Assembly: GCA_004562915.1 (NCBI GenBank)
Contig: SFQZ01000005.1
Coordinates: 76,820-140,819, forward strand
DNA length: 64,000 bases
Reading direction: 5' to 3'
Origin: a bacterium
GTDB taxonomy: Bacteria; Bacillota_A; Clostridia; Lachnospirales; Lachnospiraceae
How positions within the stretch are numbered: position 1 is the stretch's first letter; the number at the start of each line of letters is the position of its first letter. The position numbers were made by a program, and so were the translations under genes. Below, piece after piece: positions 43,446 through 53,205 of the stretch. The notes under the pieces were generated by a model. The model was not told the DNA's origin. It saw only the letters and a list, made by a program, of their open reading frames with translations, and ran no database searches.

Positions 43446-44804
43446 TTAAAAATGAAAAGAAAAAATCGTCCCTTTGTCAAGACAGCTTTCCACTGTAATT
43501 TCTCCCCCATGAGCTTCTACAATCCATTTTACCATTGGAAGCCCCAAACCGGAATTTCCTTCTGAAGAGGGAGATCGGGAGGTATCTACCTGATAGAAAC
43601 GTTCCCAGATTCTCGGAAGATTCTCTTTACTGATCCCGATTCCATCATCTCGAACATATCCTGAAATACGGTTTTCCTCTTTTGTCAGGCCGATCCAGAT
43701 ATTCCCTCCGTCCTTCCCATATACAATTGCATTTTCGATCAGATTGATAAAACACCTCATCAGCATGGTTTCATCGCCCATCATACAGATTTCCGGCTGA
43801 CAATCCGTGTGTAGCTGAATCTGCCTTTTTTTCGCTCTCTCCTGTTCCTCTTCCGCAATAATTTCCAGAAGTTCACTCAGATTGATTTTTTCCTTCTGCA
43901 ATTTGACCCGCCCCTGATCCGCTCGTGCCAACATCAGAAGCTGGGAGATCATCCCTGACATCTTTTTCGACTGGGACAAAATCACCTGCAGCCTTTCTTT
44001 CAATTCTCCGGAAGGATTGTCATAACGCAAAGCATACTCCGCCTGTGTGACGATCACGGATGACGGTGTCCGAAGCTCATGGGAAACATCAGATGTGAAC
44101 TGCTTCTCCCGCTCATAAACATCCTGAATCCGGTCCATCATCCGATCAAAAGTATCTGCCAGCTGGTGTATTTCATCCTTTCCGTCCTCCAGCCGGATCC
44201 GTCGGGACAGATCATCGCCGCCCGTAATCTCTTCCGCTGTTTTCCGCATTTTTTCTATCGGAGCAAAAGCTCTGCAGATAATATAATACCCACCAACAGC
44301 AAATAATATGACAAAAGCAGGGAGCAAAAACAGAAACAGACGGAAAATGATATTCAGCCCATACTCCGCCTCACTCTGAGAAATAATTCCTCTCATCCAT
44401 ACACCCTTATCTTTGTTCAGCGGTTTATAAAGATCCAGAAACACCCAACGAACCGACTGGATTTCTGTTTTTTGTATCTCCCCGTTTTTAAATGCAGGTG
44501 TCTGTGATACCTCCAATCCATAGGGAAGCCGGCCCTGTATAGGATTCCCCTGCTCATCATAAAGGATCAGGTAAACTCCGTCCTGAAAAAGCTGCAGGTC
44601 ATCATCGATTTCTATCCCATCCTCTTCATCATATTCTATTTCTTCCAGATTCTCATTTAGTGCAGTTTCCAGCCGGTTTCTGACGGATTCCATGATCTGC
44701 CAGTCTCCCAGAAACCCCAGGAACCCCAGAACAATAATCGTGAGTGCGATCATGAACAATGTATACCAGAGAGTGATCTTTCCTTTTATCGATAAACGTC
44801 TCAT
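43446..44804 (-). CDS. Sensor histidine kinase
   Basis: 452 aa. Membrane segment 1 (about 13-33), an outer sensor region, membrane segment 2 (about 155-178), HAMP, HisKA with the phospho-acceptor His in DVSHELRTPSSVI (about 243), and HATPase_c with NLIENAIVYG (N box), DDGIGI and SSEGNSGLGLPM (G boxes). Overlaps the response regulator by 4 bases. The stimulus is unknown; the PepSY lipoprotein could feed into sensing. Confidence 0.94.
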   Translation of the reverse strand: MRRLSIKGKITLWYTLFMIALTIIVLGFLGFLGDWQIMESVRNRLETALNENLEEIEYDEEDGIEIDDDLQLFQDGVYLILYDEQGNPIQGRLPYGLEVSQTPAFKNGEIQKTEIQSVRWVFLDLYKPLNKDKGVWMRGIISQSEAEYGLNIIFRLFLFLLPAFVILFAVGGYYIICRAFAPIEKMRKTAEEITGGDDLSRRIRLEDGKDEIHQLADTFDRMMDRIQDVYEREKQFTSDVSHELRTPSSVIVTQAEYALRYDNPSGELKERLQVILSQSKKMSGMISQLLMLARADQGRVKLQKEKINLSELLEIIAEEEQERAKKRQIQLHTDCQPEICMMGDETMLMRCFINLIENAIVYGKDGGNIWIGLTKEENRISGYVRDDGIGISKENLPRIWERFYQVDTSRSPSSEGNSGLGLPMVKWIVEAHGGEITVESCLDKGTIFSFHF

Positions 44805-45475
44805 ACATTTTCCCTCAATACATATCCGGTTCCCCGGACCGTGTGAATCAGTTTCGGCTCAAAGTTGTCATCAATTTTCTTTCGAAGATAACGAATATAA
44901 ACATTTACCACATTAGACCCACCTTCATAATCATAATTCCATATATGCTGTTCTATTTTTTCTCTTGTCAGTACAATACCCTGATTCCGTATCATATATT
45001 CCAGCACTGCAAACTCTTTGGAAGATAATACGATTTCCGTTTCGTCTCTGAAAACCGTCCTTTTATCACAATCCACTTTCAGATTTGCCACTGTAAAGCA
45101 GTTGCTTACATGACCGGAAGCTCTGCGAAGCATTACCCGGATACGAGCTGTCAGTTCATCCAGGGCGAATGGTTTGATCAGATAATCATCAGCTCCCGCA
45201 TCAAGCCCCGTCACCCTGTCTTCTATACTGTCAAGAGCAGTCAATAATAAAACCGGCACATGGTTTTTATCTCTTCGAAGCTGCTTTACCACCTCGATTC
45301 CTGTTTTTCGCGGCATCATAATATCCAGGATCACAGCATCATACTCCGCACATCGGATATAGTCCAGTGCCGCTTCCCCATCGTAACAGGAATCCACGGT
45401 ATAATGATTTTGTCTCAGTTCTTTCACAATAATATCATTCAGATCCTTTTGATCCTCTGCCACCAGAATACGCAT
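44801..45475 (-). CDS. OmpR/PhoB-family response regulator
   Basis: 224 aa. Receiver domain with the phospho-acceptor Asp in DAVILDIMMPRK (Asp51) and Lys in LIKPFALDEL; C-terminal winged helix (about 125-224, ending HTVRGTGYVL). AGAGGTG precedes ATG 45475; a TTG 6 bases upstream is less likely. It forms an ATGA-coupled pair with the kinase. Confidence 0.94.
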   Translation of the reverse strand: MRILVAEDQKDLNDIIVKELRQNHYTVDSCYDGEAALDYIRCAEYDAVILDIMMPRKTGIEVVKQLRRDKNHVPVLLLTALDSIEDRVTGLDAGADDYLIKPFALDELTARIRVMLRRASGHVSNCFTVANLKVDCDKRTVFRDETEIVLSSKEFAVLEYMIRNQGIVLTREKIEQHIWNYDYEGGSNVVNVYIRYLRKKIDDNFEPKLIHTVRGTGYVLRENV

Positions 45476-45501
45476 ATCCAATCACCTCTTTCTTGTTTTC
45501 C

Positions 45502-46392
45502 TTATGATGAAAACTCTCTGTTGACACAATATTGGAGCACTGATTCTATCTGAGGAGAAATCCATTTGTCCCGATGATAAAGAAGCTGTTTCCATACATC
45601 AATTTCAAAATCAGACACCTTAAGACGAATCATTTTTCCTGCTGCCACTTCTTTTTCCGTCACATAATCAGGAAGAAAAGAAATACCCGCTCCCTGTTCC
45701 ACAAGGGAACAGATCAGGCTGGTACTGCCAATTTCTAAAACCGGTAGGATTTCCATGGACATTTCCGCCAGTTTTTCGTCCATCAACCTGCGGTAACTCA
45801 TTCCTTTTTCCGTGAGAATAAATGGCATTTGTATCAGATCCTGAACCAAAATGGATTCTTTTTGACCCAGCGGACAATTTCTGTCCGCCACAAAATGCAT
45901 CGCCGCCTTTTCTTCCTTCACGATAACATATTCCGTATTATAAATATGATTATCCAGTGTCAATATCACATCCACCTCATTATGATTGATCAGCCGAAAC
46001 ATTTCTTCGGTCCCTGCTGTAATAATTTTCAGCATAATTCCCGGATATTGTTCCCGAAAGTCCGGGAATTTTTCTCCCAACAAAGAATAGCAAAGAGAAT
46101 CTGCCATGGCCAGACGGACATGACCGCTGACTTCTTCTTCCTTCTTCATGTTTTTTTCCAGTTCCTGTGTCAGTTTACTGATCTGATGGGCATAGTTCAA
46201 CACTTGTACCCCTGTTTCCGTCAATGCGATTGTATGATTGATTCTTTCAAACAGTTGGGTATTCAGTTCATTTTCCAGCTGTCGGATCTGAAAAGAAACC
46301 GTCGACTGGGAATACCCAAGTTTTTCAGCAGCTTTGGTAAAACTGTTCAGCTCTGCCACATGAATAAATGTTACCAGATTCTTTATATCCAC
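45502..46392 (-). CDS. LysR-family transcriptional regulator
   Basis: 296 aa from the GTG at 46392, giving MDIKNLVTFIHVAELNSFTK, the standard LysR N-terminus. GGAGGG lies just upstream; an in-frame ATG at 46404 would place that ribosome binding site inside the gene. Helix-turn-helix SFTKAAEKLGYSQSTVSFQI, then a periplasmic-binding-like effector domain. It is divergent from the second AGCS symporter and probably controls it in response to an amino acid. Confidence 0.9.
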   Translation of the reverse strand: MDIKNLVTFIHVAELNSFTKAAEKLGYSQSTVSFQIRQLENELNTQLFERINHTIALTETGVQVLNYAHQISKLTQELEKNMKKEEEVSGHVRLAMADSLCYSLLGEKFPDFREQYPGIMLKIITAGTEEMFRLINHNEVDVILTLDNHIYNTEYVIVKEEKAAMHFVADRNCPLGQKESILVQDLIQMPFILTEKGMSYRRLMDEKLAEMSMEILPVLEIGSTSLICSLVEQGAGISFLPDYVTEKEVAAGKMIRLKVSDFEIDVWKQLLYHRDKWISPQIESVLQYCVNREFSS

Positions 46393-46518
46393 GATTCCCT
46401 CCATCTATTTTTTCGATTCTATATATTATGATTATCAATTTTACGGATATTTATTTTTACTATATACTAATTAAATGGGAAATACAACATACTACTTGAT
46501 GAAAAAGGGGATTTTACT

Positions 46519-47901
46519 ATGACAGTTTTTCGATTTGTTTATAATTTATTATGGGGTGATCTGGTTACGATTCCGCTTCCCACAGGTGGTTCCATCGGAC
46601 TTTCTCTCCTGGTACTGATTTTGATCCCATCGGGAATTTATTTTACGGTCCGCACCAGATTTCTGCCGTTTCGCCTTTTTCCGGAAATGCTGAAAATTAC
46701 AGTGGAGAAAAAAACTTCCTCTACCAACAATTCCATTTCCGGACTGCAGGCTCTGATCATATCCACGGCAACCCGTGTGGGAATGGGGAATCTTGTGGGC
46801 GTGGTGGCAGCCATCTCTCTCGGGGGTGCCGGAGCCGTTTTCTGGATGTGGATCACTGCCCTGCTTGGTTCTTCCACAGCATTTATCGAAGCAACACTGG
46901 CACAGATTTACAAAGAAAAAGATCCGCTCTATGGCGGATATCGTGGCGGACCTGCCTACTATATTCATCACTGCTTTCTCAAAAAAGGCAGCGCACGCAA
47001 ACATTCCATCATGGCAGTATTATTTGCCGTGTCCGGACTGATCTGCTGGTGTGGAATCAGTCAGGTGATTGGAAATTCTGTTTCCTCTGCCTTTGAAAAT
47101 GCTTTTAAGATTCCACCAATCTATACAACCATAGTGCTTGTATTGATAGCAGCTGTCATCGTCCTTAGAAAAAATGCTACCGTTAAAGTTCTGGATGTAA
47201 TCGTGCCGGTTATGGCAGGATTATATTTTGTCATTACCCTGTTTATTATTATAAAAAACGCAGGACAGCTTCCTTCTGTTTTTCAGAGAATTTTTTCAGA
47301 GGCATTTGGAATTCGTCAGGTGGCAGCCGGAGGATTTGGTGCGGTCATTATGAACGGTGCCAAACGAGGGCTCTTTTCCAACGAAGCCGGTTCCGGTTCC
47401 GCCCCCTGCGCGGCAGCCGCAGCCGATATTAGCCATCCTGCAAAAGAGGGCCTTTTACAGGCTTTTGGTGTATTTATTGATACCATCGTGATCTGCAGCT
47501 GTTCCGCCATGATTATGCTGCTCACACCGGAAGGACTCACCGACGGACTCACCGGCATGGATCTGCTCCAGACCGCCATGAACTACCATCTGGGTAAATT
47601 CGGAGTGATTTTTATCGCCGTCGTTCTCTGGTTGTTCAGCTTTTCCACATTTATTGGAATTCTATTCTATGCCCGACCAAATGTTGCCTATATTTTCGGA
47701 GATAATTGGCTTTCCCAGACTCTTTATAAGGTTTTGGCTCTGATTATGCTGTTTATCGGCGGACTTGCCGCATATACTTTTGTATGGGATCTGGGAGACG
47801 TGGGGATTGGACTTATGACCATCTTCAATATGATCGCACTGTTTCCGCTGTCACAGAAAGCGTTGGATGCACTGAAAGAATATGAATGTACCTTAAAATG
47901 A
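46519..47901 (+). CDS. Sodium:amino-acid symporter (AGCS family), copy 2
   Basis: 460 aa, about 11 membrane segments. Signatures GMGNLVGVVAAISLGGAGAV and SNEAGSGSAPCAAAAADISH correspond to those of copy 1 but differ in key small residues. AAGGGGAT precedes the ATG. The divergent LysR gene is its likely regulator. Confidence 0.92.
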   Translation: MTVFRFVYNLLWGDLVTIPLPTGGSIGLSLLVLILIPSGIYFTVRTRFLPFRLFPEMLKITVEKKTSSTNNSISGLQALIISTATRVGMGNLVGVVAAISLGGAGAVFWMWITALLGSSTAFIEATLAQIYKEKDPLYGGYRGGPAYYIHHCFLKKGSARKHSIMAVLFAVSGLICWCGISQVIGNSVSSAFENAFKIPPIYTTIVLVLIAAVIVLRKNATVKVLDVIVPVMAGLYFVITLFIIIKNAGQLPSVFQRIFSEAFGIRQVAAGGFGAVIMNGAKRGLFSNEAGSGSAPCAAAAADISHPAKEGLLQAFGVFIDTIVICSCSAMIMLLTPEGLTDGLTGMDLLQTAMNYHLGKFGVIFIAVVLWLFSFSTFIGILFYARPNVAYIFGDNWLSQTLYKVLALIMLFIGGLAAYTFVWDLGDVGIGLMTIFNMIALFPLSQKALDALKEYECTLK

Positions 47902-47913
47902 AAAATTATACAT

Positions 47914-47994
47914 TTTAGTTCGTATACCCACTAAAGTAATAAGGCTAATAATATCATCAGCCCTTTTACTTTAGTGGGTATACGAATCTAAAAC
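47914..47994. repeat. Long composite hairpin behind AGCS copy 2
   Basis: Outer arms 47919-47939 (TTCGTATACCCACTAAAGTA) and 47967-47987 are fully complementary, and the inner part holds GGCTAATAATATCATCAGCC. TTTTAG/CTAAAA extends the stem past a one-base bulge. It can end transcription, but its size and its relation to 40167-40251 suggest a dispersed element. 47995-48125 holds no gene. Confidence 0.65.
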
Positions 47995-48125
47995 AGCCTC
48001 ACCTACTGATATGTGGGGAATGCTTTAGCAAAATATCACCAAATGAATCACGGTGATATTGAAATTCAATATATATCTGCCAGTATCATTTTATATCGTG
48101 AGAAAACGTGCAGAAAGTATACTTT

Positions 48126-48683
48126 TTAGAGGATTCCCAGTCCTTCCAGCAGTATTTTCACCCCAATCAGTATTAAGATGATTCCGCCGCACAGTTCAGC
48201 TTTTGATTTGTATTTTGCTCCGAAGATACTTCCAATTTTCACTCCGATAGCAGAACAGACAAAGGTGATTACTCCGATGAAAGTAACTGCAGGAACGATC
48301 GCCACTCTCAGGAAAGCGAATGTTACACCGACTGCCAGTGCATCAATACTTGTTGCCACAGCAAGTATAAACATGGATTTTGCTGTCATGGAACAGTCCA
48401 TATGCTCCTCTTCGCCAAACGCTTCTTTTACCATATTTCCACCGATGAGTGCCAGCAATATAAAAGCTACCCAGTGATCATACTGTTCAATCATATCCGC
48501 AAAAAACCTTCCGAGGAAATACCCAATCAGCGGCATCAAGGCCTGAAAGCCGCCAAACCATGCACCTGCGATACACATGTGTTTCAATTTGATATTTCCC
48601 AAGGAAAGTCCTTTACAGACCGACACTGCAAATGCGTCCATCGACAACCCTACAGCCAGCACAAACAATTCAATAATTCCCAT
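48126..48683 (-). CDS. mntP: Manganese efflux pump
   Basis: 185 aa, six membrane segments. MDAFAVSVCKGL and SIDALAVGVTFAF are the paired MntP motifs, each with a membrane Asp. It exports Mn2+ under excess. The riboswitch-like leader and an upstream palindrome fit manganese control. Confidence 0.94.
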   Translation of the reverse strand: MGIIELFVLAVGLSMDAFAVSVCKGLSLGNIKLKHMCIAGAWFGGFQALMPLIGYFLGRFFADMIEQYDHWVAFILLALIGGNMVKEAFGEEEHMDCSMTAKSMFILAVATSIDALAVGVTFAFLRVAIVPAVTFIGVITFVCSAIGVKIGSIFGAKYKSKAELCGGIILILIGVKILLEGLGIL

Positions 48684-48738
48684 TTTTTTCTTCCTTTCGC
48701 CTTTGTATTATAATGATCCGGAGGGTTGTGTAGCGCAG

Positions 48739-48872
48739 AAAATAAAAGACCCACGGACAGCAATAATTGCCGTCCATGAGTCTCATCGTTTAAAGTAGTA
48801 CCGGGTGCTCTCGCACCATTGTGTCGATAATACCACATATCACAATATGCCGATTACTCCCTCCTGGAGATT
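48739..48872 (-). promoter_or_regulatory. Probable yybP-ykoY (Mn2+) riboswitch with terminator
   Basis: Minus-strand leader of mntP. It starts near AGGAGGGAGTAATCGGC and passes GCGAGAGCACCCGGTAC and GATGAGACTC, resembling the GGGAGTA and ACCCGG landmarks of the family. A 17-bp stem (48748-48764 with 48766-48782, with G-U pairs) and TTTTATTTT form a terminator. Mn2+ binding should favour mntP expression. The class call rests on context and partial motifs. Confidence 0.62.
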
Positions 48873-48878
48873 TTCCCT

Positions 48879-48907
48879 ATTTTATCATGTTGATAAACAT
48901 TTATCAA
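48879..48907 (-). promoter_or_regulatory. mntP promoter with an overlapping palindrome
   Basis: Minus strand TTGATA (48902-48907), 17 bp, TAAAAT (48879-48884). The -35 and spacer lie in an 18-bp perfect palindrome, TTGATAAACATTTATCAA (48890-48907), so a protein bound there would compete with RNA polymerase. Confidence 0.6.
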
Positions 48908-48925
48908 GTAGGAACCACTAAATTT

Positions 48926-51064
48926 TTATTTATTTTCCACCGGGATAAGGATACCAGAGGTATATTTCCCACCTCTGTGCACTGTGATATGTGCCTTCTG
49001 TCTTTTCTCGCTGTTAAATCCATTTTCTGTATTGCTGTTCGGGAAAATAAAGTTTTTCGCACTGGAGGTGATCGTAACACGCATCCTATGTCCCGGCAGA
49101 AAGGTATTGGACATCTTTGTTGTCCGTATATGGATCTCATAGATTTTTCCGGGCTCCATATATTCTGGTGTCTCAAATCCATTACGATATTTTGCACCTA
49201 TTACTCCGTCCGCCAGCTTGATGGATTTTCCATTCTCATCCACATCTGTAATCCGCACCATAAAATCCGTATCCGGGCAATCACAGGATACATACAGACG
49301 TACTGTCATATCTCCGGTTACCGTGAAAGGTTCCCTGAGTACAGGAGTCGAGTAAGACAGAATATCCGCCCTTTTTTCTTCTTCTGTATAATCTTCCGGT
49401 ACTTCCAGTTCATTTTCCGAAAGATCAATCACATGAACAGACGGATGTTCCGGATCATATTCATAGGTATCTGTTCCTGCATTTTCCGGTAAAGTGCATG
49501 ACAAATTTCCTTTTCCGCACGTTGTCCCCGTCCCTGCAGCCAGGTTATTTCCCTCGCCATCCAGATAAAACATAGTTCTTGTAACATTTTCCACAGGCCA
49601 TGTTGCCGCCTGTTTCCACTGGTTTTCTCCTATTGTGTAATATTCCACTGTCGGGGTATTCTCTATTCCATTTTTTGCGTCTTTCAGGAAATGTTCCAGC
49701 CACATCATACAGAGGATATCCATATCGTAGCGAAGGGCATCCTCTCCAAGGCTGACCCCATGCAGATCATAATCTGCATTGCCGCTGTGTTTCCACGGTC
49801 CGAGAACCGCCTTCCATGTACCCTCAGGCCAGGTTTTCACCAGATCCAGAGCTTCCGTGGTTCCCATACCATTGTCATCAAACCAACCGGACATGATCAA
49901 TGCCGGAACCGGTTTCCCCTGATACCGCTCGGACCAGTTACCATGCTTCCAGAAGTCATCCATGTCCATATGAGAAAGCCATTTGGCAAGAAAAGGTACC
50001 TCGTGTCCCAGAGCTTTTCGGGGAATGTCCTCCAAGGGACGGATATCCAGAATCTCATCCCAGTTTTCCTGTGCCATAAGCTCCGGCCGCATCTTCTGCT
50101 CCGACATGGCAAATGCCCAGGCCAGCATACCGGAATTGAAACATCCTCCTCTCCGCGGGATATCCACAAAAGCACTTCCCGCACACACACTGCTAAGCAT
50201 TGCTTTCAGATGGGGATTCCCACTGGCTGCGGCAGCCCATTGTACATATCCAAGATATGAACCACCTGTCATACCCACCTGCCCGTCACTGAAATCCTGA
50301 GTGGCGATCCAGTTCAGTGTATCATCACCGTCTTCGATTTCGTAATACTCCGGCATCCATTCCCCCGTGCTGTCTTCCCGTCCTCTGGTATCCTGAATCA
50401 CCAGTGCATAGCCTCGCTGAACAAAGCGAAAATATTGTTCTTTTCCTCTGCCGCGTCCATATGGTGTACGAACAAGCACTGTCGGAAATTCCGTCTTTTC
50501 GGTACTCTTTGGCAAATACACATCCGTAGCCAGATATTCACCGTCTCTGGTAGGCACCCGGAACGATCCGATAAAATTTACCGGATAAGTCGGTCCCGGC
50601 TGAAACTCGCCGTTTGTTTCTGACTCTCCTGGATATACTTCTTCCCATCGGGAAAGAACTGTCCGTTTCTCCATACCTTTTTTTACCAGAACAGCAGTAA
50701 AATCTCTGCCGCTCATCAGTACACTATAGATTCCCTCTTCATCATAAAACAAATCCAAGGGGTATTTTTTACAGCGCTGAATATAGGAATCCTCCCGCCG
50801 TTTTGTAAATATTTCCTGACTTTCCGTCGTAAAAGATTCGGGCTTTGCAGCAATTTCGGTTTCATATTCTTTCTTCTTTCTGAAAAATTCCAGAATACTC
50901 CGGCCACACAGTCCCGAAAAATTTTCATCTTCCTTTTCTGTAAAAGGAATTCTCTCACTCCATTCGCCGTCCTCAAAGATACGTTGCTGCAAAGTGAGTT
51001 GCTGGTTTTCTTCCTGTATTTTCCCATATAAAATACCGGAAAAATAGAAATTCCATTGCATCAT
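48926..51064 (-). CDS. CocE/NonD-family hydrolase, X-Pro dipeptidyl-peptidase type
   Basis: 712 aa. The first 165 residues are an extra N-terminal region. The alpha/beta hydrolase core has TPYGRGR, QDTRGREDSTGEW and the nucleophile Ser in GMTGGSYLGYVQW; the C-terminal PepX_C jelly roll (about 480-710) follows. Such enzymes release X-Pro dipeptides or hydrolyse acyl esters. ATG 51064 lies directly after the DUF819 stop; a GTG at 51073 would overlap it. It ends a cluster with a DUF819 membrane protein and a dipeptide epimerase. Confidence 0.88.
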   Translation of the reverse strand: MMQWNFYFSGILYGKIQEENQQLTLQQRIFEDGEWSERIPFTEKEDENFSGLCGRSILEFFRKKKEYETEIAAKPESFTTESQEIFTKRREDSYIQRCKKYPLDLFYDEEGIYSVLMSGRDFTAVLVKKGMEKRTVLSRWEEVYPGESETNGEFQPGPTYPVNFIGSFRVPTRDGEYLATDVYLPKSTEKTEFPTVLVRTPYGRGRGKEQYFRFVQRGYALVIQDTRGREDSTGEWMPEYYEIEDGDDTLNWIATQDFSDGQVGMTGGSYLGYVQWAAAASGNPHLKAMLSSVCAGSAFVDIPRRGGCFNSGMLAWAFAMSEQKMRPELMAQENWDEILDIRPLEDIPRKALGHEVPFLAKWLSHMDMDDFWKHGNWSERYQGKPVPALIMSGWFDDNGMGTTEALDLVKTWPEGTWKAVLGPWKHSGNADYDLHGVSLGEDALRYDMDILCMMWLEHFLKDAKNGIENTPTVEYYTIGENQWKQAATWPVENVTRTMFYLDGEGNNLAAGTGTTCGKGNLSCTLPENAGTDTYEYDPEHPSVHVIDLSENELEVPEDYTEEEKRADILSYSTPVLREPFTVTGDMTVRLYVSCDCPDTDFMVRITDVDENGKSIKLADGVIGAKYRNGFETPEYMEPGKIYEIHIRTTKMSNTFLPGHRMRVTITSSAKNFIFPNSNTENGFNSEKRQKAHITVHRGGKYTSGILIPVENK

Positions 51065-51065
51065 T

Positions 51066-52235
51066 TTATGCACCTATAATCATACGAACCAAATAAGCTA
51101 CTGCAATACCAAAATAATTTCCGCAGACGCCTCCGATGATTCCCATCAGAAGACCAATACTGATCAGGCTCTTCCATTTTGCGCCTGACGCCACCAGTGC
51201 GGAAGTTGTTCCGTCTGCAATCGCACCTACAATTCCCAGAAGTACATACTCGTACTTAATTTTCAACAGTCTGGTGATCAGCAAATGCAGTAAAATACTG
51301 CATATGATTACACAGAAACACAGCAGTGTAATATTCAGTGCTGATCCAAGGAATCCACGGATATCTACCGAGAAGCCTACAACTGCCAGGAACATCATAC
51401 CAAAGAACAGTCCAAGATTCATAGCACCTTTCAGCTTTCTCACTGCCGGAATCTGGGAAACAATAATAGACAGGGTAGAAATCAGAAGAATTCTTCCCGC
51501 GCTTGCGAAATCTGCGCTGAAAAACTCGGATAATTTCGTAGACACCGCTACAATGGAAGTTGCTATCGCAAGCAGAATCGCAATATCTTTAATTCCCCAC
51601 TCTTCTGCTTCCATCAGTTCTTTTGTTTCTCCATCTCCTTCCAGTTCTTCATCTGTAAAGGAATATGGCCAGAGTTTTTGAAATTTCTTTGAATTTTTCA
51701 AAATAGCCGGTGCTGCAAACATCAGGATCAAAGTAGGCATACCGATCACATAGTCAGCCGCATTTGCCGCAGCGATCGTATCTGCGGAAGCATTCAACCC
51801 GGTAGCGATTGCAGTCAGATTGGCACTTCCTCCTGTATAAGTACCAACAAACATACCGGCTACTTTCCAACCTTCATTGATTTTTCCACCCAGCAGAACA
51901 CCAAAAAGAACTGCCACCAGACTTACACTGAACACTGCAGAAGCAATGGATAAAAGCGGCTGTTTAGACATTTTTAAAATTTTCTTTAAATCCACATTCA
52001 GAAGATATAATGACATGGAAATCGGAATACAATATACACTGATTGCCCCATAGACATCGCAGTATCCGGGAACAATTTTCAAATTGACCAATATAATACC
52101 CAAAATAATAACGATCAGCGCCGGTCCAAGTGTCTTGAACCCTTTAAACTTTTGTAACCAGAATGCCAGGGCAATCATACACAAAATAACTGCCAGCATA
52201 CTTGCAGAACTTTCAAATAATGGAAACATACTCAT
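51066..52235 (-). CDS. DUF819 family membrane protein
   Basis: 389 aa with about ten membrane segments; a hydrophilic loop (about 185-210, EELEGDGETKELMEAEE) splits two halves. GTYTGGSANLTAIATGL and GAIADGTTSALVASGA are the paired Gly-rich motifs typical of this family. The transport substrate is not established. Placed between a peptidase and an epimerase gene, it may move peptides or amino acids. Confidence 0.85.
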   Translation of the reverse strand: MSMFPLFESSASMLAVILCMIALAFWLQKFKGFKTLGPALIVIILGIILVNLKIVPGYCDVYGAISVYCIPISMSLYLLNVDLKKILKMSKQPLLSIASAVFSVSLVAVLFGVLLGGKINEGWKVAGMFVGTYTGGSANLTAIATGLNASADTIAAANAADYVIGMPTLILMFAAPAILKNSKKFQKLWPYSFTDEELEGDGETKELMEAEEWGIKDIAILLAIATSIVAVSTKLSEFFSADFASAGRILLISTLSIIVSQIPAVRKLKGAMNLGLFFGMMFLAVVGFSVDIRGFLGSALNITLLCFCVIICSILLHLLITRLLKIKYEYVLLGIVGAIADGTTSALVASGAKWKSLISIGLLMGIIGGVCGNYFGIAVAYLVRMIIGA

Positions 52236-52260
52236 TTCTCCTCTTTCATTGTATTATTTA

Positions 52261-53205
52261 TCAAAATGAAATATCAAGACCAAGACCCGGTTTGTCAGAC
52301 AGTCGGAACATATCGCCCTTCCGTTCAAATCCTCCCGGCATTCCCGTATCAGCATCTTTGTAATACAGGAAGCTGTCACAGTCTGCTTCTGTAATATTTT
52401 TGCGGGAAGCCACAAGGCTCAGCCCTGCTGTGATTGCAATTTTAGTCTCCAGCATACAACCGACCATACAGGTAATACCAAAATTCTCTGCCAGAGTGCT
52501 GATCTGTGCACCTCTGTATAATCCGCCGCACTTCATCAATTTTATATTAAATACATCTGCTGCATTTAACCGACAGGCTTTTGCTGCATCTTTTGTGGTA
52601 TGAATCGGTTCATCCAGCATCAACTGAATACCGGATACTTTTTGCCGGAGATAAGCAGCACCTTCCATATCCCAATCGGGAAGGCACTGTTCCACAGCTT
52701 CCACTCCGTACTTTTTCATACCTTCCAGCGCATACATGGCACGGGAAATATTATAGCCCTGATTGGCATCCACACGAAGACGGATATCCGGACCAACTGC
52801 CTGACGAATCAAACTGAGTGCCCGAAGATCCTCCTCCGGGTCGATACCAACTTTTATTTTCAGGATTCTGTAGCCCATATCCTTTACATAATGGCGGGCC
52901 GTTTCTGCCATCTTCTCTGGAGTGTTGATTCCAATCGTGATATCATTCTGAACTGTATCCTGATATCCTCCCAAAACACGATATAAAGGCTGATTCATCA
53001 CCTTCCCTTTGATATCATGCAATGCAATATCCACTGCACACTTTGCGGATCCATTGCCATGAACCAGGCTGTCCATCATCACATGTACTTTTTCGATATC
53101 CAGCGGGTTCATCCCGATCAGACCCTGACGGAACATTTGCAAAACTGCCAGACAACTTTCCGGTGTCTCTCCTGTCACCGGTGCAAAAGGAGCCGCTTCT
53201 CCGTA
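52261..53205 (-). pseudogene. Dipeptide epimerase (enolase superfamily), 5' end missing
   Basis: Homology runs from the residues YGEAAPFAPVTGETPE to the end, about 314 codons, but the first 45-50 residues and any start are gone; TGA stands at 53206-53208. Later metal and base residues are intact: KIKVG (KxK), RVDANQGY, DWD, LDEPIH and IKLMKCGG. The nearest in-frame start is GTG at 53178, giving a 305-aa form without the first capping-domain strands, which build the substrate lid in this superfamily. It is fused head-to-head to an XRE gene. A working enzyme from GTG is possible but unlikely. Confidence 0.78.

Noticed and set aside
53022..53201. N-terminal 60 codons that extend the XRE-cupin frame
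   Set aside because: They are the antisense of the epimerase gene, low in conservation signals, and precede the expected HTH start; caused by the deletion junction.
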